A DNA stretch of 64,000 bases. Source: Paramacrobiotus richtersi. Its lineage: Eukaryota > Tardigrada > Eutardigrada > Parachela > Macrobiotidae. The translations under genes and the position numbers were made by a program. How positions within the stretch are numbered: position 1 is the stretch's first letter; the number at the start of each line of letters is the position of its first letter. Of this stretch, positions 12,686 to 24,570 are shown piece by piece. The stretch covers positions 19,501 to 83,500 of the forward strand of contig JAQGAU010000005.1 in the NCBI GenBank assembly GCA_034698045.1, written 5' to 3'. The notes under the pieces are model-generated. The model was not told the DNA's origin, searched no databases, and was given only the letters and a program-made list of their open reading frames with translations.

Positions 12686-13440
12686 TCTGAAGCTGCGCGA
12701 CAATCTGGCGGCGCTTTAACAGTGCAAAAATTACAATGTTCGGTAAGGTATAGATTTGAGAGCGGAGAGAGCAGAAGAAAGAAAGAACAAATGAGACACA
12801 CATTCCAAAGCAGCAAATCATGGTTGCCATGGAACTCTAACCTAATAAAAATTAGAAATGTTGTTCGCCAAACAAGGACTTCCAACATTAACTTGAAAAT
12901 TAGACGGCCGGCCCGGAGGAGGTCGGCCGGACGCAGATCCTGGAGCGGCATTGACGCTGCTGTTTATCACGCTGACTCACGCGAAGTCACTAGAAGAATA
13001 AACTTCAATAAAGAGCATTTTTTCGGGCTCTGTCACAAGGCCAAAACTGGAGCTGACCTGGTGAAAAGTGAGCCTAAGTTGAATTTTTAGACTTTGCCAT
13101 TGTGGTGCACATCCCGTGGCGGTGAGCTATCAACTCGATCCGATGTGTGATTTTGCTCAGCATCAGAAGTTAAGAGAACTTGACTCAAGTTACTTGAGGC
13201 TTAAGCAGCGTTGTGCAGCGTTAAGAAGTTAAAAAGAGGTTTTACATTCCGTCATCTCTTGTTTGCACAAATTAATCGCGGAATCTGCATACCTGTTTTA
13301 TTAAGTATTTGGCAAACCACTGGAAAAGAGAAAAGCAGAATGAGCAGAGCAATGCGCTCCGTGCTGAGTCGGCCGGGCGATAACTTTTCCTGGCTATTGG
13401 CATGAGCAGTCAGTAAGTTCAAAAACTGGGAGTTAGGACC
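12686..13440. other. Intergenic with a near-palindromic X-box-like site
   Basis: No exon supported; the plus ORF 12668-13090 shows no family features. GTTGCCATGGAAC at 12823-12835 resembles an RFX X-box but is one base shorter than the usual 14-bp palindrome. Confidence 0.3.
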
Positions 13441-15982
13441 ATGAGTGCAGACTGCTCGCGTCTTCATCACTATGCCGTTCGAATCACAGTCGTATTGATC
13501 TGTTGTGCAGCTATTTGGGTTGTCTACCGAGAACTCAACCGCTCATGTCGTATTCAAAAAGGAAGGTTCCTAACATGGGAAATACCTGTCTGGGCATACT
13601 TTAATAATCAGATACTCCTACATGTCACTGTGGCTGCATACAATCCCCTCAATAGTGATGCTATAATTTCCCCGGGTTTCCAGTTTAATCCTGTACAGGT
13701 AAACAACTGGCATGGTCGTATCATTTAATACATACAAGGAGCGTTTACAAGAGGACTGCCGCGGATTTCAGGTTTGAGAAGTTGTTCGAGCTATCCGTCC
13801 CGTATTAGAGAAACTGGAGCCACGATCAACGTCACAAACTTACAGATTTAGAGAATCGTTTTCTCAGCAGCATAATATGCGCTGACACAAATTAGGCCTA
13901 AGCCATGGAGTAGTCGTCGACAGTGTTAATATCCCCTCGATGAATCGATATCAGAATATGGCGTCCTTTTTAACTGGCAGTTATGCCTTATGTACTAAAG
14001 CTATAAATTATATTACCACAAAACCGCTGCCAAAGCTGGAGCTCCGCAGTAGCAAACTCAATTTTGATTTAACCAGCGACATTGTCTTTATCAGAAATTC
14101 CACGTGCTGAACAGTGCATCCTAAGTACCGAAATGAGCGTTCCCCTAAGTTTGCGGATCTAGGGCACCTGCAGTAAAAATAATCGAAAACTTTCGGCAAT
14201 CTTACAATCGGCAAAACGACGTTTAAAAAAAGCTACTACAGTACCAAGACAGTCGCTACGTTATACAGAATGTATAATATGTGAAGGTAATCGAAACTTC
14301 CGAGCTCATATTTTTTTACCCCCCATAGCGGAAAATTTTGACAATGGGTGTGAAACGTGAAATTTGCACGAGTCCTTTTCGCGAGTACTTTCTGCCAGGA
14401 ATGGAGAGACTTGGTCTGGGTGGGGCAGGTAGAGCAACTATTCCCGCCGGTGAAAATAATCCGGGGCTTGAAATACGGAGAACTGCATAAAAATGCTCTT
14501 CCACAGGGGAGACGTTTTTGCCGGTTGCACGCAGTACAGATAGTTAAGAAACCTAAGACCAGAATTTTCGCACACCACTTCAATTTCGAACCACACACAA
14601 ACGCCTCAAAAATCCGGCAGGTTTTCGTGAGAATCTGACCAGATTCCGGTTGGAATATCGCGTCTGAAATAGTCTGACCGTATCGGACATGCTTAAAGAA
14701 GAAACCGCAATTATATCGCAAAAAAACGCAAACGTATCTGGATCTAAAGAGCCAAATACATTTTTGTCATAGCGCTCTGCTTTTACTGTCTGTCAGACTG
14801 TCGGTACAGCGCCTAACCCGTCATTCTAGGCTGTTCTCTTAGATTTGTACGAAAGTTGATCGTTGATCTTAATGGTTTCAGGGATTAACTGCCGTAACAA
14901 CTGTACGATTTGGACAGGTTTTCGTGGAGAATCTGACAAGCTTTCTTTCGGAGAAGCCGTTAGGCGTGCCCTTCACATCTTACACTTATTTAAGCCAAAT
15001 CAAGGAAATTCTGGAAGCTGGCTGTGGTTACGCTGCCGAGATGGTCGACAAGGGAGAAGATCTGTGGAGCAAAATGTACACCCGTTTTGTAGTACGAGTC
15101 TTCGTACTGGGCCTGTATCACGATGTCAGTCGCATTGTTTCCCGATTCCAGTACACTACGCCTCTCAAGCATTGCGTGGACACGACGTTGCAAACCCGTG
15201 AACAAGACCTACGGCGTTCTCTCGGTATCCATGTCCGTACCTGGCCGCGGAACCTCTCGCTGGTGAACCACCCTTGCAAAACCATTAATGGAAAAAATCC
15301 GCTGCGCTTCATCTTTGCATGTGATTTAACCAGCGACGTAATCATTTCCACCATTGAGCGGGCTAGGAAGTATCCATATCAACCGGTTTTTTTGGCAACG
15401 GACGATGCGAGCAGTCCAGTCGTTCAGGAAATCAAAGCCAAGTATCCCTCTATCCTACAGTACGAACAAGCAGAGCTGGACAGCTGCTTGGGCAAATTAA
15501 ACTTAACTGCGGCGGAGCGGCAGCTGTGGTCCGCTGTGGGTCACAGCCTGGTCGAGAATGAATTACTGGTCCAAGTCGACACGTTTGTTGGGTCTTTTTT
15601 TTCCACTTTTACTCAGGTGGTTGCTATTAAGCGAAATATGACAGCCATAGAGTTCTTTCAAACTCCTGGACAGAGACACTTTTATAGGGCCAGATTCCTG
15701 TATTTTCTTATCGCTTTTGTGGTTTTAACACTCCTTTCGCTCAAGTGTAGCAGTCTTTGGCATTTTAAACGTCCATGTTACAATCTGATTTTGGATATTA
15801 CGAAATTCTTAAACGGAACAATTATAGTACCGAACTGTACTAATACAAAAAAGTCTAGCTTGTTCTCATCTTTGAGACGTTCAGCACTGCAGAAATCGGA
15901 AATGCATGCCTGGTTTTGGAATCCGCTTCTGAGAAGCAGATACAAACTCCACAAACTACCTGAGAAGCAGCTTCGCAGGTAG
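13441..15982 (+). CDS. GDP-fucose protein O-fucosyltransferase-like membrane protein
   Basis: Proposed exons 13441-13698, 13752-13796 and 14882-15982 (467 residues). The N-terminus is a type II membrane anchor (VRITVVLICCAAIWVVY). A FNNQ motif follows, as in the donor-binding start of O-fucosyltransferases, then FEKLFELS. The large exon carries the sugar-nucleotide core: IHVRTWPR (family HxR), PVFLATDD, and SLVENELLVQVDTFVGSFFSTFT (the usual late motif is close to D-x-F-x-G-S-x-x-S-T-F). A second hydrophobic helix (YFLIAFVVLTLLSL, about 15700-15740) near the C-terminus is unusual for a Golgi/ER type II enzyme. The 1.1-kb second intron is long for this window. The second exon is short and its donor (GTCCCG) is weak, so that join is provisional. 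Expected location is the secretory pathway; the acceptor is unknown. Confidence 0.5.
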
Positions 15983-16470
15983 TTTGTAGAGCAATGTACT
16001 TTGTACTGAGTAAAAGCGGATTATTTCGTTAAGGTGTCTCGGCTTGTTTACAACTGAGAAATGGTAAGTAATATCACCACTGCCGCCTTAATTCTTGAGT
16101 AATGTTTCCGGGTGGACCAAGACAAGGAAATAAAGGACCGTTTCGGTGTTGGAACACCTGCAGTGAAACCCTGTGACATACCCTCCTGGAATACACAGTA
16201 CTGGTACATCAAAGTCGCAAACTTTTTTGAACCTGGAGATTGTTTGAGCGCCCCGATTCACGAAGAAACAAATCATAGTTTGTCGCCAGGAAACCATGCG
16301 TGTAGCGTAAGTCTTCGCCTTCATGCTGTAGGGTTGCGCATTCATCCGGTAGTGGTAGTCGAAAGCAGTCGCACTAAAGCATTTCGCGTACTCAAACCAT
16401 TTGTGTCATCTCTACAGTAAGTCGGCAACTGGGCCCCCCATTTACGTACACCTTGCAAACAAATTAAACA
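15983..16470. other. Intergenic upstream of the defensin gene
   Basis: No exon supported. A hairpin with 12-bp perfect arms (15951-15962 and 15976-15987) spans the end of the preceding gene. The ORF 16112-16420 has no family features. No clear TATA box is seen before 16471. Confidence 0.35.
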
Positions 16471-16680
16471 ATGAATCGTTACGTTGTACTCGCCGTTCTC
16501 ACTGTAACTCTCGTGACCTTATTTTCATCCCCTGCCGAAGCCGATTGCCCGAGTGGCTGGTTCGGTGGGTGGTGTTTGAAAGATGCCACGTGCAGCTCTG
16601 TATGCAACCGTGAAAAAAATCGAAATGGTCACTGTGGCAGTTTTCCACCAAAATGCTGGTGTGAAGGATACTGCGGATGA
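16471..16680 (+). CDS. Drosomycin-type (CS-alpha-beta) antifungal peptide precursor
   Basis: Intronless ORF of 69 residues. Residues 1-24 are a classical signal peptide (YVVLAVLTVTLVTLFSSPAEA, cleavage before DCPSGW). The mature peptide of about 45 residues has eight cysteines spaced C-x8-C-x5-C-x3-C-x9-C-x6-C-x1-C-x3-C. CSSVC and CWC are the two half-motifs of the cysteine-stabilised alpha-beta fold. The start DC-PSG, the GHC turn and the end KCWCEGYC closely match the Drosophila drosomycin pattern, including its fourth disulfide linking the termini. Drosomycin-type peptides are secreted antifungals, and plant defensins share the fold. The nearest alternative is a generic invertebrate defensin, which normally has six or differently spaced cysteines. 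No neighbouring gene suggests a cluster. Confidence 0.85.
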   Translation: MNRYVVLAVLTVTLVTLFSSPAEADCPSGWFGGWCLKDATCSSVCNREKNRNGHCGSFPPKCWCEGYCG

Positions 16681-18550
16681 TTGATAAGCACGGCATACGA
16701 GTAAGTGTGTAAATGTACCGCATAGCTCCTTTGACACAGATGTCTCGCAGTATTCCAAAGCATGTACTTCGAAGTACTTGATATGCATATGATATGCACT
16801 TACGGTATTTGTTTCGATGGTTAACACAATAATTTTGACTTATGCGTTTCCAGGCAAATGCGTACTGATGGAATTCCCATTCTTGACATTGTGCGAAGTA
16901 TCCTCTGGCATGCATTAATGTGCACCTGTCAGCAGCCATTGTGTCGGCTTATGCTTTGTCTTTCCAAAGTCTTTGAATAATACCATGTTTCTCTGATTAA
17001 GTGCTAAAATGGCAGACACTGTTTCGCTTGTCATTTTTTCGTCCACGTGGTTAAGATCGCTTAAGAATAATTGCAACTGGAAGTCGCATTAGTGTAAACA
17101 AAGGTAGTGGAGAAAAAAGGCCAGAGCTAAATTAGGTCGTTGCTACTCTGACGAGGCGGGCTGAAAAAGCGCAACACCTTCAAATGCAGCTTTCATATAT
17201 GCAGAAACGCTTCATTTATCGGAATTTCAATTTACTCTTGCAAAAAATCTAGCAGTTCTGCCTTGCGGTTGAAATGATTGGTACGAAGTCTGGCGGCAAT
17301 TTTTACCAAAACAATGCCGGGCTTTCGGTCGGAAGGACACAAACCAAGGCTTATCCAACTTAAAGAAACTTGCTAGGAAACACCAGCTTTCCCCAGTTAT
17401 AACTTCGACAAATGAAAGTGTAGTGCGAGGCTGTCTCTTCTGATGTCGCATGTAGTGTCGGAAGGCGCGCCAACAAGAACACACAATTGTAACAAACACA
17501 AAACACTTGAAACAAATGGGAAGGTTATCCAAGTTACTACTACTGTATTATCAAAAGCGACAAAAATTACAAAAAAAGTAGAATATTGTCTAAAATGTGT
17601 GTAAATAATATTGTCTCAGGTGAACAGAATTGTAATCTATATCAATGACTCTGACCAAATTCCGCAACGCGCTCTGACCCGTTGACGCTACTGTCACGGA
17701 CTGTACGAACTGCTAGATCTGAATAAACACACTCAGAATTCCTACACTGATGCTTGCACATCTCCTGGACCAATGAACCGCTGTCTTCAGTTTTCGCCGA
17801 TTTACAATACGTTCGTAGCACAGTTATGTCACTAGTGCACTTCCGATAATCGCTTTGATAATTATATTTTAATGCCCAGTCAGTGATTACAAAAATATGC
17901 GTGTTCCACAAAGTAGCAAAGTACGAAATAAGCGCACTGCATGTTAGAGCTCAAGCTGTTCCTCACAATCCATGTGCACATTAATTTTTTTTATATGATG
18001 GGCCCTGTGCTTAAGGATTCTCTAGCAACAACACCGATAAAATTATGCGTTCACTTTACCTGTAAAGCAGTGATTGGCCCGTCACCCGGTGGGTTTTTAC
18101 AAGAAACGTCCTCAAAGTAGGCCTGCTCGGCCAGATCCTATCGTCTCCCATAGACAGTGCGAAAGTCCAAACAATACCTTGGCGAGGATTAAGTTTGGGA
18201 CAGTTGTTTTTAAAGTAATATCATTGCGAAATGCTTTGCTCACAACTGCTGTATATTTGTCCTCGCCTTGCTAAACAGGTAATTGAGAATGAAAATCCGA
18301 ATCATGGTGTTGCTTCGCAGTTCAAAAGGCCGCTGCATACACACGTGTATGCTAAGCAATTTACTCTTTCAAGAATTAGGTCGGAATGCGTTCGGTTCAG
18401 AGTTTCGAAAGGCAGATAAGCTAATGGGCCTCTCCGCAAGCTTAAATCTACCTTTTGCTGCACTAATTGTAAGGAAAAACTGCCTTGTATTTACGGTACA
18501 ACGTAGTGGTAGGTACAATATTACACTCCACGTGGACCTCGCCTCGAAAA
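16681..18550. other. Intergenic, no gene recognised
   Basis: About 1.9 kb. ORFs at 17227-17532 and 17642-17911 (-) and 18283-18603 (+) have no family features and no convincing splice context. A palindromic stretch around 16780-16795 reads ATATGCATATGATATGCA. Confidence 0.4.
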
Positions 18551-21403
18551 ATGAATATGTCGACCGGTCGCAGAAGCAGCAGTGTAAATCCTGTCGATAC
18601 TGAAAGAAACGCCACCCTAGGCCAGGCTGGATACAAATACAAAGTAGAACTACCCCCTGGATTTAAGTGCATTCTAGAGGACCTTGCTCGGGAGGTTGTG
18701 CTAAAAAATCCGTCAGATATTGATCAGTTTTCTGCTGACCACTTTAAGCGAAAGCTAGAAGAGAGAGCCAGAGGTACAGGGGAAATAATGCTTGCAATGC
18801 CATAATCCCCCCTAATCTCAGCGTTTTTTCGCAGATGTCGGCCCTTTCGGTTTTGAAGAATATTGTAACGCCGATGAGTCCTGCCAGCCCTGCACAACAG
18901 AAGGTTTTAGTGAAGCGAAAGCTTAGTGTCGTGTTAGGGCTGATGATTCATAAATGCTAGGGTCACAAGTTAACGAAGAATTTCAAGCGAATCGGAAACC
19001 AGGCCCAACCGGAAATCGGCGTACGTCAGGCATTTCAACGGTATTTTATGTGAACATATATTCGAATTCAAAAAGGAATAAGCGCTTTTGCTAGTTGTTT
19101 TCTTGGATCGCCTGAATCAAAGTTTCCAGATGCAAACGCTTTCCGATTTTAGAGTCCACTCAAATGGCGGAACCATTCCGACGTCAGAGTGCTCAGGGTG
19201 AGCGAAAACTAACATCGGAACCGCAACCAACTGGCAAAAAGTCCCTGGGGCCTCCCGTCTCCCAGCTGCGCAAGTCGACTGGTTACTCGAATTTAGCACA
19301 AGGAGACAATGCTTCCCTAAACCCACAGCCACGGGGCTTCTCTCAGGGAAACAAGTACAGTACGCACCAATCAGTTCCGCGACCCTCGGTAGAAACTCAT
19401 CAAGCAAAAGAAAGTTTGACTCGGGATCGACCATCAAGAACCTCTTCCCAAACTCCGGCTGTAAAGAGTGAGGATGCAGTTCCCTGTGCCGACAGTTTGC
19501 CACGGAGATTCGATGGAAGCTTGGTTTCCGATTTGGAGAAAGGGAAAAAGAAAAGCAAATCTACCGCAGAACGGCAGTCTATCGTGGATGATGTAAAGGT
19601 CACGAGGCGTTCTATGCTGGTGGCTGATGGGCCTAACGGGGCTGTACCAAGGTGGTCCGTTGTGGGCAAGGAACCCAAAGAAAAACCAGTAGAGTGCCCT
19701 CAAATGCCCGAGCCCTGTCGATATGTTAAACCTCGTTCCTGCAGAAGAGACCGTCCAAATGAGCAAGCCATGGACCAGCAGCTCGGCAGACCGGAGTATC
19801 ATACGAAAGAGTCGATTATTCAACCTGCCCAAATTTCTGTTCAACGGACAGCCCGACCTACCGATCCACGAAGCGGCACTCCTTGGCCGAATACAACGCT
19901 AAGCAAGACATACGACCGCCTGCCATCTGCTGAAGAGAAACGGAAGAGTAGTGACATCCGAAAAAGCAGGAACACGTCACTGGGCAATTTTGACCAGCCT
20001 CCAAGAGAAACTGCCACCACAGATAGAAGTAAACTATCCCGCTCAGCAACATCGAGCTTTGTTGGTCCGATAGAATCTCAGCGGAATTCTCGCGTGAAGC
20101 AATCTGTAGAGTCGTGTTCCCAGAATACGGCAGCAGCAGACCTAATACCACCTCCTGATGCCACTGATACTAGGAAGAGCAGCGCGCCTGGAAGCAACAA
20201 CGTAGCCGGCAGAAAATCAAAAGGCTGCAAAATGCCAGCGAATGCCGACATACCCCCGTTACCGCCACCTCCGCCAACTTTAACCTGTAAGGCCGCAATT
20301 GATGCGACGCAGCCGTCGGTGGAAGAGCAGGCCCTTACCGGACAAAACGCGACAAGAAAGAAATCTAGCCTAATATATAGTGGTCCGGGCGCGTCATTTC
20401 GAAACAGCTCAGACGTTCAACAGAGTGATTCCATTTCGAAGGAATCTTCGGGACCCGCTCAATCAAAGGTCCGAATTTCTTTGCTAACCAGCTAAGCAAA
20501 CGTCGCATTCACAGAAGATCTTATTTCTTGACCTAGGGTAATAAGCGTAGCAAAAAGTCATCAAAGCGTGGAAAAGAAATCGAAAGCTTTAACGACCGCT
20601 ACGGTGGACCGCATGGTTCGGAACAGGACTTGCAAGAAAAACCCAAGGAAAAGAAATCGTCAAGATTCAGTGCATTTTTTCGGCGAAAGAAAAAAAAGGA
20701 TTCAATACCCGAAGAGGAAGGAGAAGAGAACGGTGAAACGGAAGATGCAAAAGTATGCTTTCTATAGGGGAATCTGAAAATTATCTGTACAACAAATAAT
20801 TTTCACATACTGTAATCTGTACAACCCATTAAAAATACAACAGATAAAAGATAAGAGCTACTCTGCGAATGTTTTCTAAGCTGGACGTGAAAGGTTAATG
20901 CAAACACCGTTTTTGTAAATAGTGGATGATTTTGGTTAGGAAGGCAGTCCAGCAACAAGAGACGATCGGCGGCGAAAATCATCGGGAAACCGACGTTCCA
21001 CAGTGCGGTCAAGTGACGACCCCGGCCCGGCTCCGCCCAGCCAGCCACGACAGTACAGCACGCTAGGACCGACGAGTAAAAAATTCAGCCTATTATCCAA
21101 AGATCGGACTGATACCCCTGAAGAATGGGTAACATCCCTTAGTACCAATACGGACTCTACGCCCAGAACCACCGTCGTTACTGTAACCGAAAAGAAAATC
21201 ACGAGATATGGTTCCACTGCCTCTGATACACCCGAGAGAGACCTCGAGGTAGTTCCGAGAAATAGACTAGCTGGCACCGTTCCGCGTTCAGCACAGCTCG
21301 GTTCATAATTGTTCGGTTTTTGTAGAGCGATGATGACAACGCTAAAAGGGCCGGAGAAAAGAAATCGATAAAGAACAAGGCAATAAAGAAAAAATCAAAA
21401 TGA
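18551..21403 (+). CDS. RIIa (PKA dimerization/docking-like) domain protein, copy 1
   Basis: Exons 18551-18773, 18835-18903, 19153-20468, 20537-20752, 20940-21248, 21326-21403; phases agree and give 736 residues. Residues about 30-70 form an RIIa domain (ELPPGFKCILEDLAREVV, then DQFSADHFKRKLEERA). This is the four-helix dimer that docks on AKAP helices in PKA RII, SPA17, CABYR and ROPN1. The second exon starts DVGPFGF, also found in copy 2. The rest is disordered and rich in Ser, Arg, Lys and Pro, with many RRxS/RKSS sites suited to PKA and one polyproline run (PPLPPPPPTL). The C-terminus is Lys-rich (IKNKAIKKKSK) with no prenylation box. RIIa proteins of this type sit in the sperm fibrous sheath or cilia; that location is inferred from the family. 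Confidence 0.75.
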
Positions 21404-22035
21404 ACAGTGTGGGTGGTGGAGTACGGAATTTCAGATACTGGAATTTTATTGCTGCAAGTTTACTCATCGGGTGTCGCGTGAAAACGGATGGGCTAAAGAG
21501 ACCGATGTTGTCAGAACGGCTACTTTCGTTAGGCATGCATGGTTTATACTTCTATGCCCGGAAAATGTCGCCCGTGAAAGAAATTTATCGTTTTGTAAAC
21601 TCTTTTCTGTTGATTTGTTACAAAATCACTTGCCTCAAAAGATCGCTTTGTCGACACTCAGCAGTTCTTGATGTGCGGTTTATCACACACCCACAGTACT
21701 ACATATATGTGACCTTTCCTTATTGTTAGCTTTATCAGCTATGCGTATGCATGGACTCTACACAGTAGCAGAAGTATCCGTATCCGTTGCGTTATAAACC
21801 GAAAACTGCAGTAAGTGTTGAAGCTTGGAGTAGGGATTGCATAAAAAAATATTGATTTTTTGTTCGAAGCGCACCGCATGGTTTGTTAGGGGTGCACGCT
21901 TAGCAGTATGGATTCGCATGTTACTATTTAGTACCTGTAATACAGACATCTGCATGTACATCTGTGGATGGTGGGAGGTTTCAACGGAATCCCGACAACT
22001 TTTGCCAAAGTTTGATCATAGTAAATTTGCTTACA
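21404..22035. other. Intergenic between the two RIIa genes
   Basis: About 630 bp holding the 3' UTR of copy 1 and the promoter of copy 2. No exon seen; the ORF at 21400-21729 has no family features. Confidence 0.4.
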
Positions 22036-24302
22036 ATGTCTCTAGACGAGAACGATCCCAGTATCAAGGAAGCACGAGAAGATGTCTTCGTCTCTATGGA
22101 ACGATACAAAGTCAAACTGCCTGTGGGGATCACCTTGATGTTGCAAGACCTTACAAGGGAAGTCGTACGTGAGAAACCCAAAAATATTTTCCTCTTCGCC
22201 GCTGAGCTCTTCTTGCGGCGTATCCAGGAGCGAGCTGAAGGTCAGCATAAGCAGTTCAGAGTAAGCCGCAAACACTTTCTCCATAGGGCCAGTCACACTT
22301 AGGACACATCACGAATGTTGCATGCGCTAAGACCTGCAATGCACGTAGCCGTAATAAAAGAATTCTGAAGAGTAACGGATACGTTGTCATTAAAAAGGTT
22401 AGATGTGGGACCATATGGATTCAGCAGCTCAAAGGACCACGAGTTTTGCAAATATCGCGACAAGGAACTACATGATCAAATTTCGTCGGAGAACAAAATA
22501 AAAGCTCGCAGAAGCATATTCAATCGCTCATATGGATCTCTTCCAAAAAATAAATTTTCGGTATTTGGGGAGGAAACCCGGAATGGCAGTGTGAAAAGAT
22601 TACGCAAGCGTTCTGCGCAGCGTGCCGATCCATGCAAGCTTATAGATGATAGTAAACTATCAGCACCAGAGCTGGAAAACGATGTTCACTCCTCAATATT
22701 CCCCGTTCAAGCGAGAAGGATCACGAGAAGCTCACTTGTGTCTGGAGATTTGGAGCCCAGTGAAGAACCTAGAAGATCGAGTACCCGGAGAGGAACGTCG
22801 GTTGCAGAGGAGACTGTAATTAGACAGTCCATGGATGTCCAAGACGCGACTCCAGAACCAGCTCAAAGCCAATTTTCCAGACGGTCTACCCGAAGATCTT
22901 CTGCAAGATATCCTAGCATCCAGGAGGAATCGGATGGAATGTTGTCGCGGTCGACGAGCATGACTCCTGTCGAAGCCGCTCGGCGAGCAAGCGAGAGAGC
23001 TTCTCGGGTTTCTGACATACCCGACTCTAGACAATCGAGAATTGCGAGCACGGCTTCTGCGCAACCCGAACGCCAATCTACCGTAAGACAGAGTTTATCA
23101 CAAGAAGATAATCGTAGACAATCGAGACTGACCTCGGACGCTCGGCAGTCGAGGATATCAAGCACGGCGCCTTTGTATCCCGAACGCCGCTCCACCGTAA
23201 GACAGAACGTATCAGAAGAAGCCAATTCTAAAGAGGCGAGACTGACATTTGCGGGTTCACTGGGAGCAGATCGGAGGTCGACCGTTAGGCAGAAAAGCAT
23301 CTCCGAAGCAACAGAGCGAAGAGAATCAAGAAAATCAAGTGCGGCACCTCTGGATGGTGAGCGCCGATCCACGCGATACAGTACCACAGAAGAGCAGAAC
23401 ATCAGAAAATCAAGGACATCAAGCACGCCTCCATTCGAACAACAGCGCCTTTCTACTGTTAAAGAAGGCTTTTCAGAAGAACCAGGTTACAGGCGGTCAA
23501 CGGTCGAAAGTACAGTTTCGTACAAAACCGGACGGCAGTCGAGCAAGTTCGATGAGGCGGATATGCCAAGAGGTTCAAGATCGAAAAGCATGAGTATGGA
23601 AGAAACCCAGCGCCGGTCGACTGTTAAACAATCAAGAGTATCGGGCGAACCAGAATTTAACAGGCAGTTCTCAACTGTGTCGAGAGCTTCCCGTCCGTCA
23701 ACGGGCGGCGAGCAAAGCATTTCTGATGAGCCCGAACCAAGCAGACAATCCAGATCGACTAGTATGGTTCCCACTTCGGAAGCAACGGTCTCAACACAGG
23801 TACGGAATAACAGTCCAGAAGCACCGACTAATTAAATATGTATATATATAGCCACTTCGTGATTATTAGTTTCGGAGAAGCAGTTAAAGTCATGACGCTT
23901 TTGCTTTGTCAACGCTACTGGTTACGTATGCATGGAGGAGATACTCTGATAGTGTTCACTCTGAGCTGGTGAAGTCTGTACAAAATCCAGGGACGGCCAT
24001 GGTGGAAGTTAGCCAGAAATGCATGATTGTTCTCCTTCACAGCTTAGAAGTCACTTGACGAAGCAATTTTTTTACCTCTTATACGATACGTAGTTTTACG
24101 AATAGAACGGCTGGGATGCTCTACCTATGACTATCTGGCATTTTTAGTTGTAGCGGTTGCAGTTTGTTCTACATAGTTTTGTATCTGTAATGAATGGCCT
24201 ATATTTCAGACATCTTTGGGAGAAGCGGACGATGGTACCCAGGTTGAATCTGATGAAGAGAAGAAGAAACAGAAAAAGAAAGGCAACTGCTGTATATTGT
24301 AA
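22036..24302 (+). CDS. RIIa-domain protein, copy 2, with PKA-site repeats and a CAAX box
   Basis: Exons 22036-22240, 22403-23799 and 24210-24302 give 564 residues. The N-terminal RIIa domain (VKLPVGITLMLQDLTREVV, FLFAAELFLRRIQERAE) is followed by DVGPYGF. It ends at the same phase-1 intron position as copy 1, so the pair arose by tandem duplication. The middle contains about 35-40-residue imperfect repeats around RRSTVRQ and RQSRISS (about 23040-23660), giving many RRxS/T sites typical of PKA. The last exon encodes an acidic then polylysine stretch ending GNCCIL. CCIL is a CAAX box whose final Leu predicts geranylgeranylation, so the protein should be membrane-anchored, unlike copy 1. The opposite strand is open over the repeats only because of codon bias. 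Confidence 0.75.
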
Positions 24303-24570
24303 GGACGAGCCCGCCAATTTTCCTCGGTTAGATGGGAATCCATCGAAAGAAAACTTACTCTTCGCAGTTGTAAACACAGATGCGGCTTGATGCATTAGCC
24401 ACCATCCATACTTAGCTCTATCAGTTTAATGAAACCAACTTTATTTGGTTCACGAGGGCAGCGGTGCTTGACAACACGGGCCAAGTTTCCACATTGCAAC
24501 AGCAAGTACGATTAAAAACGCCTAAAAGTCAAGTGCACCATGGTGACGCTGCACTAGATTCTGCATAATT

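Noticed and set aside
14236-14721. 161-codon minus ORF in the O-fucosyltransferase intron
   Set aside because: No family features, plus ORFs of similar size overlap, and no splice context.
16112-16420. 102-codon ORF before the defensin gene
   Set aside because: No signal peptide or domain and a matching antisense ORF; judged chance.
22863-23426. 187-codon minus ORF
   Set aside because: It mirrors the Ser/Arg repeat codons of RIIa copy 2 and has no independent features.
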